Positions 32,706 through 44,729 of a stretch of DNA of 64,000 nt are shown here, one piece after another; within the stretch, counting starts at the first letter, position 1; every line of letters begins with the position of its first letter. The stretch is from Hemerocallis citrina (Eukaryota; Streptophyta; Magnoliopsida; Asparagales; Asphodelaceae), in the NCBI GenBank assembly GCA_017893485.1, contig CM030360.1, positions 7,868,870 to 7,932,869 of the forward strand, in the 5' to 3' direction. Below the pieces are notes generated by a model. It did no database searches. It was not told the origin of the DNA and worked only from the letters and a program-made list of their open reading frames with translations. The translations under genes and the position numbers were made by a program.

Positions 32706-34176
32706 TTTCAAATAATATCTATATTTTGTGAGGAAATCCCTATTACCTGTGGCCTTGTATAAGTGAGACCATTTTTACCAGAAGGAACTTATTTTAATTA
32801 TTAACTTAAATTGTTTTCTTTTGAAGTTCGAATGGATTGTTTAAGATGAAAAATTTGAAAGTGTGAAGTGTGAACTAAGTGAAATTGTGAACTGTGGAAT
32901 TAGCATGGATTAAAATAGAATTATGTGGGTTATAAACTAGCGATTGTGGCATGTTGCTTTTTTATTGTTATGCATGATATTTTACTTGAGAAATTGAAAT
33001 TAGTTAACAAGATGAGTGAGGAAGAGTACCATGAATATGAATACATGAATGTTATGAATATGAAATGTGAATTGTGATTAATCATTAAAAGATCTTATGA
33101 GTATAAAAGCTCGATATTGTAATTATGAGTTGAAATTGATAATTAGGGTATAACCAAGCCTTATACCGGCAATGAAAGAATTGTGAAATGATATTTGAAA
33201 TGAGAAGACTAAGGTTGGGTCATGTAAATTAAATGAATAAGACCGGTATAGTGGGAGTGCTACATTCTAAGAGTTGATTTTATTCATGGTTCAATTAAAC
33301 TAAGGATTAGATACATAGTGAAGATGTGATGAAAGTAAGTGAAAAATATTGAGTATGAGGGCCATTGGATTGGCGGCATGAGACTATTCACAGGATGTCC
33401 CATAATGCATCATGATAGGGCGTGGATACTGCTCTAGATTACCATCCCGGTGGCGACGCTCGTGGGGTGTTTGACGACTGCGGGTGGTGTCATGTCTATG
33501 GTAAGAGTTGAATTACCACAGGATGCCTGCATGATGAGTCATGTGTCAGTGCGTTGGGATTCCCTCCAGGGTGCCTAGACATGAGTTCGTAGGTCAGAAA
33601 ATATCTAGGATACTTACCGTAGTTACAGTAGTAGTTTAATTCATGGAGAGTGATTGAACCCTACAAGATGAAGAATGGTTAAGAGCTTGCCCTCGGACCT
33701 ATATAGTATGGGCTGCATAGACTCTGAACAAGTGTGCATTAGTATCATATAATACAAATAATTGCATTAAGGACTAAGTGCACATTCACAACACGACATC
33801 AATAGGATAGTCCCTTTAGCTTTGTTTGTGAACAAGTTTGTGGATTGTTAAGAAATGAGAATCGTTATACTGTTTCCGGCATAGAGAAGATAGCCGTGTA
33901 TAATATTTCATCAGTTGAATGAACTGACGCACCCACAGTTTTATATGCAGGGTAAAAATGCTTGACAATTGAAGTATATGCTACGCAAGATTGATTTAAA
34001 TATTGTTTCATGTAATTTATTGTAATATTGCTTCCGCTCTGATAATGTACAAGTGTAAATGTAACTCTGATGAAAAAAAAGTTTTTATTTCCTTATAAAA
34101 TTGTACGAAAGAAGTGTAAAGATCCTGTGGAACTTCGAATTCAGTTGTATTTTGAAATTCAGGGTGTTACATGAGG

Positions 34177-34905
34177 CTTCAGGTTTGAAGTTTTCAGAGA
34201 AGGAACAATCATTTTTACTTCTATCTAGTCTACTCGACAGTTATGATATGGTGGAACAGACTATTACAGGAAGTATGACAGATTCGACGACTCTGCAGGA
34301 TGTTGTGAGCATCATCATGAGTGAGGAAGTAGAAGGAAAATAAATAGAGCATTTTCATCATCTTTCGGCTATATAGCACTTTTAGTTGAGAGGCAGGGGA
34401 GATCGAAGGGAAGTTGAGGAAGAAATGATTAGAGAAGTGAGTTCGATAGTGGGTCTGAAGACAGTGACGATGATGGTGGACCTGAGTATTGGTATTGCCA
34501 CAAGTGGGGTCACATGGTACGTAGTTGTTAGGATCTTATGTAGAAGAAGTAAAAACAGTCAAAGCAAGCTAATGTGATGGCCAATGATACAATTTGTGAT
34601 GAGTTTTGTCTATCAGCAAGGGTGAAATTGAACACGTGAATTTTGTGTTTTGAATCAGGTGCTTCTTTCATTGCATTTCGAGGAGGGTGGTGTTAAGGAC
34701 TACAGAGAGGGTTTTTTTGGAGATGTGATTATGGCTTTCACTCGAACAGTTTCAGTTCCAATCGCTGGAGAAAAACAGGTGGAGATAGATTCAACTAGCA
34801 GAGGAAGCCTTCGAAATGAGTTGTTTGCAATAAGAGAAGGAAAAGAGTATAGAATTTTTTAAATCACATATGTGTGGATTCATAAGTATGCAATCCAAGG
34901 TGAAG
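34177..34905 (+). pseudogene. Copia gag C-terminus, zinc knuckle and protease remnant
   Basis: Continues gag from 26011: KFSEKEQSFLLLSSLLDSYD and TTLQDVVSIIMSEEVEGK, then YWYCHKWGHMVRSC, a CCHC knuckle whose first Cys is Tyr, then ESGASF in place of the protease D-S/T-G-A motif. Several stops and frameshifts. It ends without integrase. Confidence 0.7.
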
Positions 34906-34907
34906 AA

Positions 34908-36590
34908 TGTTGGGTTTATGTTTTGCATACTATGTTGGATAAGAAGACGATGAGACGATGGAGGAATCGAGACGATCGGAGACGGAGTGGAAGTATGGGG
35001 AAATAGTCAGCAGCAGTAGCAGTAGTAGGTTGCGGTCGACCGACCCTGGGGTGCAGTCAATGTTCTAAAAAGCGCTAGGCGGTAGTCGGGCGGCCGATGG
35101 GGGCCTAGCGCCTAGACCTTGTAATCGGGAATTAAGAGGCTAGGCGGTAGGCGGTTTTTTAAAATAATTAATTAATTAATTAATTAATTTATCGATCTTT
35201 TGGGTTTATTTTGTTGTTACCCCTTTTTACTCTTTATTGCTACTCATTCTTACTATTGAATTTTTTCTCTTTGCAATTGTAGGATGGGCTTCACATAGTC
35301 GAATCGATGTATTATTGTATCGATGAACATGAGGACTCTATCTTCTCCATATCCGATGTAAACCACATTGTGGCTACTCATAAAAGAATACAAGTTCTAA
35401 AGAGAGAATAAATGTAAAGTTGATAGATGATCTCATGATATGCTTGATAACGATGAACAGCTTTAACTAATAACCACACTTAAATCAGATAACTTCCTCC
35501 CATCTCATGACATGCTGTCCCATACTAAGTGGATTGGCCATCCATAGATTGCTTTGGAAAGATATGTAGATATGAGTGACATTTTAGGAGCTGAAAATAG
35601 AAGATGAATAAATAGCTTCACTAATGAGGAAAAACATACTACCTATAATCTGGTAGACTGATTGAGCCTTGTAGTTGTTGGCACATGATACTTCTTATAA
35701 ACTTCCCCCTTTGGTGCATAACTTCACTTATTTGGCTACGTTAGTGATATTAAAGTCCATACTTGTAAGTTTTAACATGATTGCTGTGAGAGTGCGAATA
35801 CATGTCAAATTATGCAAGATAAAAAAAACGACTAAAGATATGCTTAAATTTTATTAGGAAGAGAAAGTGAGAGCGGTGGGTTTTTTTTACTTTTTTTAAA
35901 AAAATTACTTAAGGCGAGAGCGGTGGGTTTATTTTACTTTTTTTTTAATTACTTAAGGCCTAAGCGGGTCTAGTCCGCCTAGACCCGCCTAGACCGATTA
36001 AACGCCGCCCAGGTCCGATTTTAGCCGCCTAGAACCCATTTTCGATTTTCATAAACGCCTAGGCCCTAGTCGAGGCATTGGGGGGCCGCCTAGCGCCTAG
36101 GCGCCGCCTAGGCCGCTTTTTAGATACTGGGTGCAGTCGACCGCCCTACTATGTAGGAGTTCCCGAGATGGGGACGGTCGACTGACACTGGGGTGTAGTC
36201 GATCGAACGCGATACTGATGGATTATTTGGATCGGGTCTTGGTGATTTGTGAGGAGCCCAACTTTCTCTTCAAGTCAGATCAAAGGCTCTTATCGTAGGG
36301 TTATCTCTTCAGGAATATCCAATGGTCATTGTATCAAGATATCAAATTAGGATTTCTCTAGATCTCTATATATTGTTGTTATTGGCTTCCATTGAGAGCC
36401 AAAAGAAAGAGTACTTTATTGAAGGCGGAGTTTGAGAGTTTCTCCAATTGTAAACAACTAGTACTTGCTAGTGAGGCTTGAGAGAGGGTCGTGATAAGAA
36501 TTGTAATATTATTGTATTTTCTCTAGTTGAATAACATCTCGGGTTTCTTCTTAACTATTAATAAGTTGTTAGAATTTTCTTAAGAAATCC
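34908..36590 (+). repeat. Copia LTR-like sequence, interrupted
   Basis: Starts TGTTGGGTTTATG where the Copia coding remnant stops, and after the nested hAT element continues with a TCTATATATTG TATA-like region and typical leader text to about 36550. It resembles but does not clearly match the 5' LTR, so it may belong to a related element. Confidence 0.4.
35058..36129. mobile_element. Non-autonomous hAT element, 1072 bp
   Basis: Left end CAATGTTCTAAAAAGCG; right end on the minus strand CAGTATCTAAAAAGCGG. The perfect 8-bp repeat GGTGCAGT flanks it at 35050-35057 and 36130-36137. Subterminal regions are rich in CCTAGGCG / GCCGCCTA motifs on both sides. The interior is AT-rich with no transposase. 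Confidence 0.85.
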
Positions 36591-36609
36591 TAACAACTTA
36601 TTAATAGTT
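36553..36609. repeat. 57-bp palindrome
   Basis: AACTATTAATAAGTTGTTAG is followed, across a TTAAG-centred core, by its inverse CTAACAACTTATTAATAGTT. It could be a terminator-like hairpin or a junction of two element ends (TGTTAG...CTAACA). Confidence 0.7.
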
Positions 36610-37149
36610 TTCTTTTGACGAAAACAACTTATTCATAGTTAAAATAGCATTGTTGAGAACTAGTTAGAGAAAGACATGACTTTGAGGGGGAGATGTGGCT
36701 TTCCAACTTAGTGGTGCCCTTGAGTCTTCACATTGTACGACCATTAAAATGAATGACGTGACCATCACTTTAACTTTGTACGCCTAGCTTAGCAGCACGA
36801 CAAAGACTTCTTTTTCTTTTTCATTTTTCATTTTATTTTTGTGTGTGTGTGAAGAAAAGCATGACAAAGACGATTGTGCAAAGGACAATCAAATAAGTTT
36901 AACTTGTAAACTCTATTGTTTAATGCGTGATTCAGGATTAACTTTATCCGCAGCTTGGTCTAATCATAATCTCCACCGATAGTTAAATAACTCGCTGCTG
37001 CCGTAATGTTCTACAACAACGTGCAAATTCTTAATCAAAAACTAACTTTTTAATTAGCCGTTCGTTCTCGTAATAATGATTAGGGCTAATAAACTAATTA
37101 ATCCTGAATTATACGAATGATATGATTATTGTTATTATTATTATTATTA
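36610..37149. other. Intergenic, nothing recognised
   Basis: Mixed AT-rich sequence; ATT trinucleotide repeat near the right end. No gene. Confidence 0.45.
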
Positions 37150-37352
37150 TCTCTAATATCTAATAATAATAATATTATAATGAGAGAAGGCCTTAGTGTC
37201 ATTTGTAAATATTTTGTCATTCTACCAACCCGTATAACATACGTGTATAACTATTATAAAGGAGGTCCTATGTTCAAATCAAGAATACGTCTAAATTTTT
37301 ATTTTAAAAAACTATATTTATTAAAACGTGCATCCCACGTATAAACTGTTAG
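37150..37352 (+). mobile_element. Helitron family A copy
   Basis: TCTCTAATATCTAATAATAA start after A; core AGAAGGCCTTAGTGTCATTT; palindrome-derived ACGTGCATCCCACGT, then GTTAG before T. Ends slightly decayed. Confidence 0.65.
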
Positions 37353-37545
37353 TTATTATAATTATAGTTAAGACAAAATAAGAAGAGTTTGGATTTGAGA
37401 TTGACTATAGACTGCTGCCAATTTGTTGTTAGAAGTTTTGGTCCTTAATTTTTTTTATAGAATGTGAGTGCCAGATCATTTCATGATCTCGCAAATGGCT
37501 GTGTCTCCCTCATGTGCTGTTGTGACTTCTCTCTCTATCAAACAA

Positions 37546-39860
37546 ATCTACCTCCAAATCCATTGAATCACATTTATGAGGAGATTTTTGTTGCTTATAA
37601 GAAAATCATTCTTTTGGTCGAGCAAGTCTTGGACTAGTTTACTAGTATAATTATTTGCAATATTATACAAAAATTTCAAAAAAAAAAAAAAAGAGAAAAT
37701 AGCGATTGTATTTTTGAAAATTTCATCTGATAATATCTATATAATATTACACAATTTTTAAGGTTTGGTTAAAGGATATTATTCAGTTCAAAATGTGAAT
37801 AGGGAAAAAGTATGAGGGGTTCCCTCATACATTTGCTCTCATTTTTTTATTTTAAAAGAAAAAAAATAGAAAATTGCTTGAACTAAAAATAGTCTTAGCA
37901 TAATATATTGTATAAAATAGTAATATATTTCTCTCAGGTTTTCAAAGCCTAAATTTTAAAACACCCCCAATTATGGATGGGTTATTTTAAAACTCATCCA
38001 CTGTGGCATCTATTAAAAACCGTCTTCAACTCAGTTACTCAAATACCCCCACTTTTTTGACGAAAATACCCTTCTTTTAAAAATGAAGATATTTTTATAC
38101 TTTAATCCCTTAATTAACAGATATTTACTATTTTGTCCCTCAAAACATGATATTTATAATTTAGTCCCTTAATTAGAATGACTTAATTAAGGTTTTCTAC
38201 TATTTTGTCCCTTCTCTACTATTATAATGGGAGAAGGCCTTAGTGGTATTTGTCATTAATTTTTTTTTTTTTTTAATTCTGTCATTTTGAAGCCAACTCA
38301 CTTTGGTAAATATTTTCGAAAGTGGACCAGTTTGGTAAATAGTTTCGAAAGTTGATCGGTTTGGAAATTATTTTTCTTTTTTTTCTTTTTCCTTCTTCCT
38401 CCACGTGCATCGCACGTGCATATTTTCGAAATAGACCAGTTTGGTAAATATTTTCGAAAGTGGATCAGTTTGGAAATTATTTTCCTTTTTTTCCTTTTTC
38501 CTTCTTTCTCCACGTGCATCGCACGTGCATGATACTAGTAATGGATAATTGCGATTAGTCCTTTGAATCCTAGTCTTTGAATGAGAATGACCTAATTAAT
38601 TTTTTTGGCAATTTAGTCCCTTAATTTGTGGATATTTGTAATTTAGTCACCCAAGTTATAACATTTGTAATTTAGTTCCCCAATTAAAATAACTTAATTC
38701 ATTTAGTCCCCATATTTTAAATTCCTTTTAAATTCCTAATTTTAGTATATCTAGTGATGTCTTGTGAAAATCAAAGATGTAGAAGAGATCTGAGACACTG
38801 GTAATTGTCAATGATTTCATCACATACCCTGATTTTTTTATAATATGATGTTGTCTACATCGATCATCTACCTCCAAATCCATTGAATCACATTTATGAG
38901 GAGATTTTTGTTGCTTATAAGAAAATCATTCTTTTGGTCGAGCAAGTCTTGGACTAGTTTACTAGTATAATTATTTGTAATATTATACAAAAATTTCAAA
39001 AAAAAAAAAAGGAGAAAATAGCGATTGTATTTTTGAAAATTTCATCTGATAATTTCTATATAATATTACACAATTTTTAAGATTTGGTTAAAGGATATTA
39101 TTCAGTTCAAAATGTGAATAGGGAAAAAGTATGAGGGGTTCCCTCATACATTTGCTCTCATTTTTTTATTTTAAAAGGAAAAAAATAGAAAATTGCTTGA
39201 ACTAAAAATAGTCTCAGCATAATATATTGTATAGAAAAGTAATATATTTCTCTCAGGTTTTCAATGCCTAAATTTTAAAACACCCCCAATTATGGATGGG
39301 TTATTTTAAAACCCATCCACCGTGGCATCTATTAAAAACCCTCTTCAACTCAGTTACTCAAATACCCCCACTTTTTTGACGAAAATACCCTTCTTTTAAA
39401 ATGAAGATATTTTTATAATTTAATCCCTTGATTAACAGATATTTACTATTTTGTCCCTCAAAACATGATATTTATAATTTAGTCCCTTAATTAGAATGAC
39501 TTAATTAAGGTTTTCTACTATTTTGTCCCTTAATGGATAATTGCGATTAGTCCTTTGAATCATAGTCTTTGAATGAGAATGACCTAATTAATTTTTTTTG
39601 GCAATTTAGTCCCTTAATTTGTGGATATTTGTAATTTAGTCTCCCAAGTTATAACATTTGTAATTTAGTTCCCCAATTAAAATAACTTAATTCATTTAGT
39701 CCCCATATTTTAAATTTCTTTTAAATTCCTAATTTTAGTATATCTAGTGATGTCTTATGAAAATCAAAGACGTAGAAGAGATCTGAGACACTGGTAATTA
39801 TCAATGATTTCATCACATACCCTAATTTTTTTATAATATGATGTAGTCTACATCGATCAT
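37546..39860. repeat. Tandem duplication of a ~1-kb non-coding unit
   Basis: 37546-38875 and 38876-39860 are near-identical head-to-tail copies, both running from ATCTACCTCCAAATCC to TCTACATCGATCAT. The only large difference is the Helitron at 38213-38538 in the first copy. The unit has no ORF and is rich in TTTAGTCCCTTAATT blocks. Confidence 0.9.
38213..38538 (+). mobile_element. Helitron family A copy with exact empty site
   Basis: 326 bp, TCTCTACTATTATAATGGGA to GATACTAG. Two CCACGTGCATCGCACGTGCAT palindromic blocks lie near its 3' half. The second tandem copy of the host repeat reads straight through (TTTGTCCCT|TAATGG at 39530/39531), so the borders are exact and no target duplication was made. 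Confidence 0.92.
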
Positions 39861-40823
39861 AAGTCTTACTTTTGTTGAGTTTCAGAAAACAATAGGGAAG
39901 AGAGAATGAGACGTTTGAATAATTTATAACATTTTTACCTGATGAATATACAGCCATACAGGTAGTATCAAGAAATTTAAACCTTAAAAAGTCTGGCATA
40001 ATCATCTTGTCAAGATTGTCAGCAAACCATTAGTAATAAAAACATCCAAATGATAATAAAATAATTAGAATAAAAGTTATAAAATAATTTGACTTCTTCT
40101 TCTTCTTCTTCTTCTTCCTTTTTTTCCTCAGTCTTCTTTTTTGTTCTTTCAAAATTTTCCTTCTCACTATCCTCAGAATTTGCTACTACCGTATTCTTGA
40201 ATCGATTTAAATGTTAATTAGCTTCTTTTGTTTGGTGAAAATTTTATAAACTAAATTGATTAAGTCATTGGCATTAGAAGACTAAATTGCAAATACTATA
40301 ATTTGTGAGAATAAATCGTAAATATCCATTAATAAAGGGACAAATTCTAAAGATGCTTAATTGTTATTGTAATTAAGGAACTAAATTGTAAATTGCAAAT
40401 GCGATGATTTGAGGGACTACATTATATATATATGTTAATTAAGGTACTAAATTACAAAAAAAAACACCTCATTTTAAAAGAGGGGGTAATTTTGTCTTAA
40501 AGAATAGAGGTACTTCAGAAACTGAGTTGAAGGGTTTTTTTTAGTAGATTCCACAGTTGAGGAGGGTTTAAAATAACTCACTTGATATTTTTTAATAATA
40601 ATTTTAATTTAGCCAAACTTCAAATGAGCTAATTTAAATGCATAAATCATCTGAGAAGGTTTTCGAATGGGCAACTAGTCAGCTTCTTCATACACAAAAG
40701 ACAAACAGCAGTTGACGTCAAAAGAAATTTGAGTTATAATAGTAAATGTTTAGTTTAAAGGCAAAGCTAGCTAATCGCACAAGAACACAGCTAAATCTGA
40801 AAAGGGACTCTTAATGATTACAG
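39861..40823. other. Non-coding, with inverted partial copy of the duplicated unit
   Basis: Between about 40243 and 40600 the sequence is similar to the reverse complement of about 37970-38200 (TTGAAGGGTT, AAACTGAGTTGAAGG, AAAGGGACAAAT). That suggests an old inverted-repeat element spanning 37.9-40.6 kb. A TTC repeat lies at 40092-40116. No gene. Confidence 0.45.
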
Positions 40824-41389
40824 GAATTTTTTACCAAACTATCCCACTTTTTGTATGTACGAAACTATCCCTATTTGAAAATTTAATACCAAAACATCCC
40901 TGTCGCTAACGGGGTTAACGAGTCAAGTAGTTTCCCTAGCGTTAACCCTGTTAGCGTGGGTTAGGAGATAACACTTTTCCCCTCGAGTGGGGGTGTGCCA
41001 AAAAACTCATTCAATATAGTAACGCTAACCCCGTTAGCGTTAGTTTTAAAACCACTCGCGTTAACGGGGTTAACGTTCGTAGTTGGAACAGCGGGGGAGA
41101 CTTATTCAAAGAGGGGTGTTGGTAAAAAGTCATTAAGTATCACTACAAAAGAAACTAGATTTACCGGCGAATATTCCCCGGCGTTTTACTAGTAGCGCCG
41201 GGGTAGGTAGCGATTAGAAATGGGGCACCAGATGGGATGGTCATATACCGGCGGCCGAATTAAAACGCCGGTGAATCCGCGTAATCACCGGCGTTTTATT
41301 TAAAAACGCCGGTGAAGTCTATTATTCACCGGCGTGTCTAATTAAAACGCCGGTGAAAAGCTGCGATAAATCCCATCTACCCTAACCTT

Positions 41390-43262
41390 TCGCTCGCCAT
41401 TTCCCCAAACCCTAAAAAAATTAAAAAAAAGTGGGCGCTTCGTTTTCCCTCCTTCCTCGCTCTACTTCCCGCGCGTTTGCCTCCGCCGCTTCGTCCTCTT
41501 CGACGGCCTTCGAACATTCGTCATCGTCCCTTCTTCCCTTCGCCATTTTCGATTTCCCTCCTCCCTATCCCGATTTGGAGGTGAATCGGCGATCGGAAAC
41601 GACCGTGTCGCCCTGCTCTCTCTCTATCTCCTCCCCCTGCGCTCGTCGCCCCGCTCTCTCTCTCTTCGGTATCATCTATCGATTCCCCTTATTTTTGAAA
41701 CTTAGCATGTTTTTTCTGATAGATGCATGTTGATTTCCTTAACATGAATGGTTTAGTTGGGATGAAGAATTAATAGAAAAATATATGATTAGGTAATGGA
41801 AATTTTCATGTTCTTATCCTGTTAATGAAGCTGATTTCATGCATCTGACTGTCTTCTTGGCATGTTTTTTTGATATAAAATGGGTTCATTGTGAACTGAG
41901 GATGCTATAGCTACGTATGCCTCAGACTGTCTTCTTGGCATCTGACTGTCTTCTTGGCATGTTTTTTCACTGTGAACTGAGGATGCTATAAAATGGGTCC
42001 GGATATGCACAACAATTGGGTTTTAGATTTAGTTGGGCACAAGAATTAGTGGAGCAACATATATGCTCAGATAATTTAAATTTTCATTTCAAGAAACTGT
42101 TAAAGTTACCTGCAGATTGCCCTCTTTGGCATGATTTTTTAACCAAAAATGGGTTCACTTCCAAACTAAGTATGCTGCTAGAAATTTCATCTTCTTTTAC
42201 TGTTAAAGAAGCTTATTCCATGCATCTGATAGTCATCTTCGCATGTTTTTTTAACCAAAATGGGTTCACTGTGAACTGAGGATGTTATAGCTACGTATGC
42301 CAAAATCCTCCGGATATGCTGAACAATTGGGTTTTAGATTTAGTTGGGCTAAAGAATTAGTAGAGCAACATATATGCTCAGATAATGGAAATTTTCTTTT
42401 CAAGATACTGTTAAAGTAACCTGTTTGCCATCTTTGACATGATTTTTTAACAAAAAATGGGTTCACTTCCTAACTAAGTATGCTGCTAGAATTTTCATCT
42501 TCTTTTACTGTTAATGAAGCTTATTTCATGCATCTGATTACCTTCTTGGCATGTTTTTTTCATATTAATTGGGTTCACTGTGAACTGAGGATGCTATAGC
42601 TGTATGCCAAAATCCTCCGGATATGCACAACAATTGGGTTTTAGATTTAGTTGGGCTCAAGAATTAGTAGAGCAACATATAAGCTCAGATAATGGAAATT
42701 TTCATTTTAAGATACTGTTAAAGTAACCTGATTGCCCTCTTTGGCATGATTTTTTAACCAAAAATGTGTTCACTTCCAAACTAAGTATGCTGCTAGCATA
42801 GTCCTCATCTTCTTTCACTGTTAATGAAGCTGATTTCATGCATCTGATTGTCTTCTTGGCATGTGTTTTTGATATTAAATGGGTTGACTGTGAACTGAGG
42901 ATGCTATAGCTACGTATGCCTAAATGCTCCGGATATGCACAATAATTGAGTTTTAGATTTAGTTGGGCTAAAGAATTGGTAGAGCAACATATAAGCTCAG
43001 ATAATGGAAATTTTCATTTTAAGGTCCTGTTAAAGTAACCTGCAGATTGCCATATTTGGCATGATTTTTTAACCAGGAATGGGATCACTTCCAAACTGAT
43101 CGAGTATGCTGCTAGAATATTCATGTTCTTTTACTGTTAATGAAGCTTATTTGAAGCATCTGATTGTCATCTTGGCATGTTTTTTTATTATAGTTGTTAA
43201 AAACATGTTATTAATTAAATTTGCACCTCTAAAGAAGTTATTGAATCCTTGACAGGTACAAC
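41390..43262 (+). other. Leader exon and intron 1 of the CACTA gene
   Basis: CT-rich, leader-like sequence at about 41390-41670 ends at CTTCG|GTATCATC, and the acceptor CTTGACAG lies at 43255 before the ATG. The intron contains about four diverged copies of a ~310-bp unit (motifs GAACTGAGGATGCTATAG and TGGCATGATTTTTTAACC), relatives of the 319-bp array further on. Confidence 0.6.
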
Positions 43263-44729
43263 ATGCCGAGGCGTGGAAAGAGGTTAAATATAAATGATGG
43301 CAACGAGAGCCATAGGGATGAGCAGCCACTACATAATAGTGGCAGTCAAACAGAAGAGGGTGAGGGTAGCACGCCACCCACTGTCAAAAAACATCGTGGG
43401 CGGACTAAGATGACGAATGTTTGGAGGCTTCAGAATGACGAAAGGATCGAGGTGGAGGCGAACGGTGTTGGGCAACCGGTTGGCGATAATGCCAGCAAAT
43501 TTTCTTCCTTCATTGGGGTTATAGCAAGGAACCCCCGCATACTTCCTTTGTCATACGAGAGTTGGCCGAAGGTGCCAACCACCACAAAGGCCACTGCTAT
43601 TACGACAATCAAGGTATTTCTCATCTAAAATACATAATTGGTCGGCGAAAAATTATTATTGAAATATGTATTATTAGTGATGGGTAATAAATTTTGCAGC
43701 AATACTTCTCGTTCGCCGACTCCCTTACGCCTTGGGTTGAAAAGTCACTCTCCAAGAAGTGGAGGGACCACAAAAGTGAATTGAAGTCGAAGTTTTATAA
43801 CAAAGACCTTTTAGAGGAGGAGAATGCAGTGAATGTGCCAGAAAATGTGGAGCCTTCAGATTGGCAATTTCTTGTGCACTACTGGAGTTCGGCGATCGGT
43901 CAGGTATTTACATTAAACACACAAAAATCTAATGAGTATGTGGTTGTATGGCGGCTGTAATGAATTTTTTTTCTAACTTCATTGTGGCATGTACAGAAAA
44001 GGGCGGAGGTGGGAGCTGCCAGTCGGTCAAAGCAGCTAGTGCTGCACACTGCTGGTACACAGAGCTTCGCTCTGGTTCGAGAAGAATTGGTAGGTGCAAT
44101 AGTATTGAACAATTTTTTACTTACAGTTATTTGTTTATAACCATTTCATCTTACTAATATATAGGCAGAAGATTTGGGGGGGCCTACGGAGTTTGGGGAA
44201 ATTTTGATGCCACCCACAAATCAAAGGATGGGACGTATGCGAGCCCTGAGGCAGCACGGATTCTGGTAATTTGTGAACTAATATCTAATGAGTAGTCGAA
44301 ATCTCACCTGCTTTTAACTCTGATTGTTATGTCCTTTTACAGACTAACGCTCGGAAAAGGTATGTTGAAATCTCCTCTGCTTTAGATTCTGACCCTACGG
44401 CAGCACGCCCAGATTGGCGTACCCGGCAGAGAGTTGCCTTGACCGATGTTAGGGGAAAGGAGAGGCATGAACGTGTCCGTGGTATGGGCCTAGGACCAAC
44501 CCCCTCGCGGCTATTTGGACGGAGTGAATCTAGTTCAAGTGGCAATCGGGACGAGGAGATGACTGCCTTAAAGGCACAAGTTGCACTCCTCCAAGAACAA
44601 ATGGCCAATTTAATAGGGCAGCAGTCCCAAGTCCCACCCAGGGTAAGTATTTAATTTGTTTTTTTTAAAGATATTATGGTCTTGAATGCATGAAAGACAC
44701 GTACTAGTGTTTGTGAGTGTGCATTGTGG

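Larger units (their letters stand above)
26012..34171 (+). mobile_element. Gypsy-type solo LTR (about 3.3 kb), itself interrupted
   Basis: Starts TGTAATATCCTAAAATTTC and ends AATTCAGGGTGTTACA; TGTAACACCC...GGGTGTTACA ends are usual for long LTRs of chromovirus-type gypsy elements. A perfect 5-bp repeat TGAGG flanks it (26007-26011 and 34172-34176). Without the nested CACTA element it is 3.34 kb and contains no gag-pol, as expected for a solo LTR left by LTR-LTR recombination. Assigning it to the Tekay/Del group is inference from length and ends. Confidence 0.8.
25132..34907 (+). mobile_element. Copia-type LTR retrotransposon, broken and internally interrupted
   Basis: A 5' LTR (25132-25602), a tRNA-Met-type primer site and gag are followed, after an 8.2-kb insertion (26012-34171), by the rest of gag, a zinc knuckle and a protease remnant. 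Integrase, reverse transcriptase and RNase H are absent. The right edge is not defined; LTR-like sequence continues to about 36590. Confidence 0.75.

Noticed and set aside
26012..34171. Complete gypsy retrotransposon
   Set aside because: No gag-pol, primer site or second LTR between the ends; a solo LTR with a nested CACTA element explains it.
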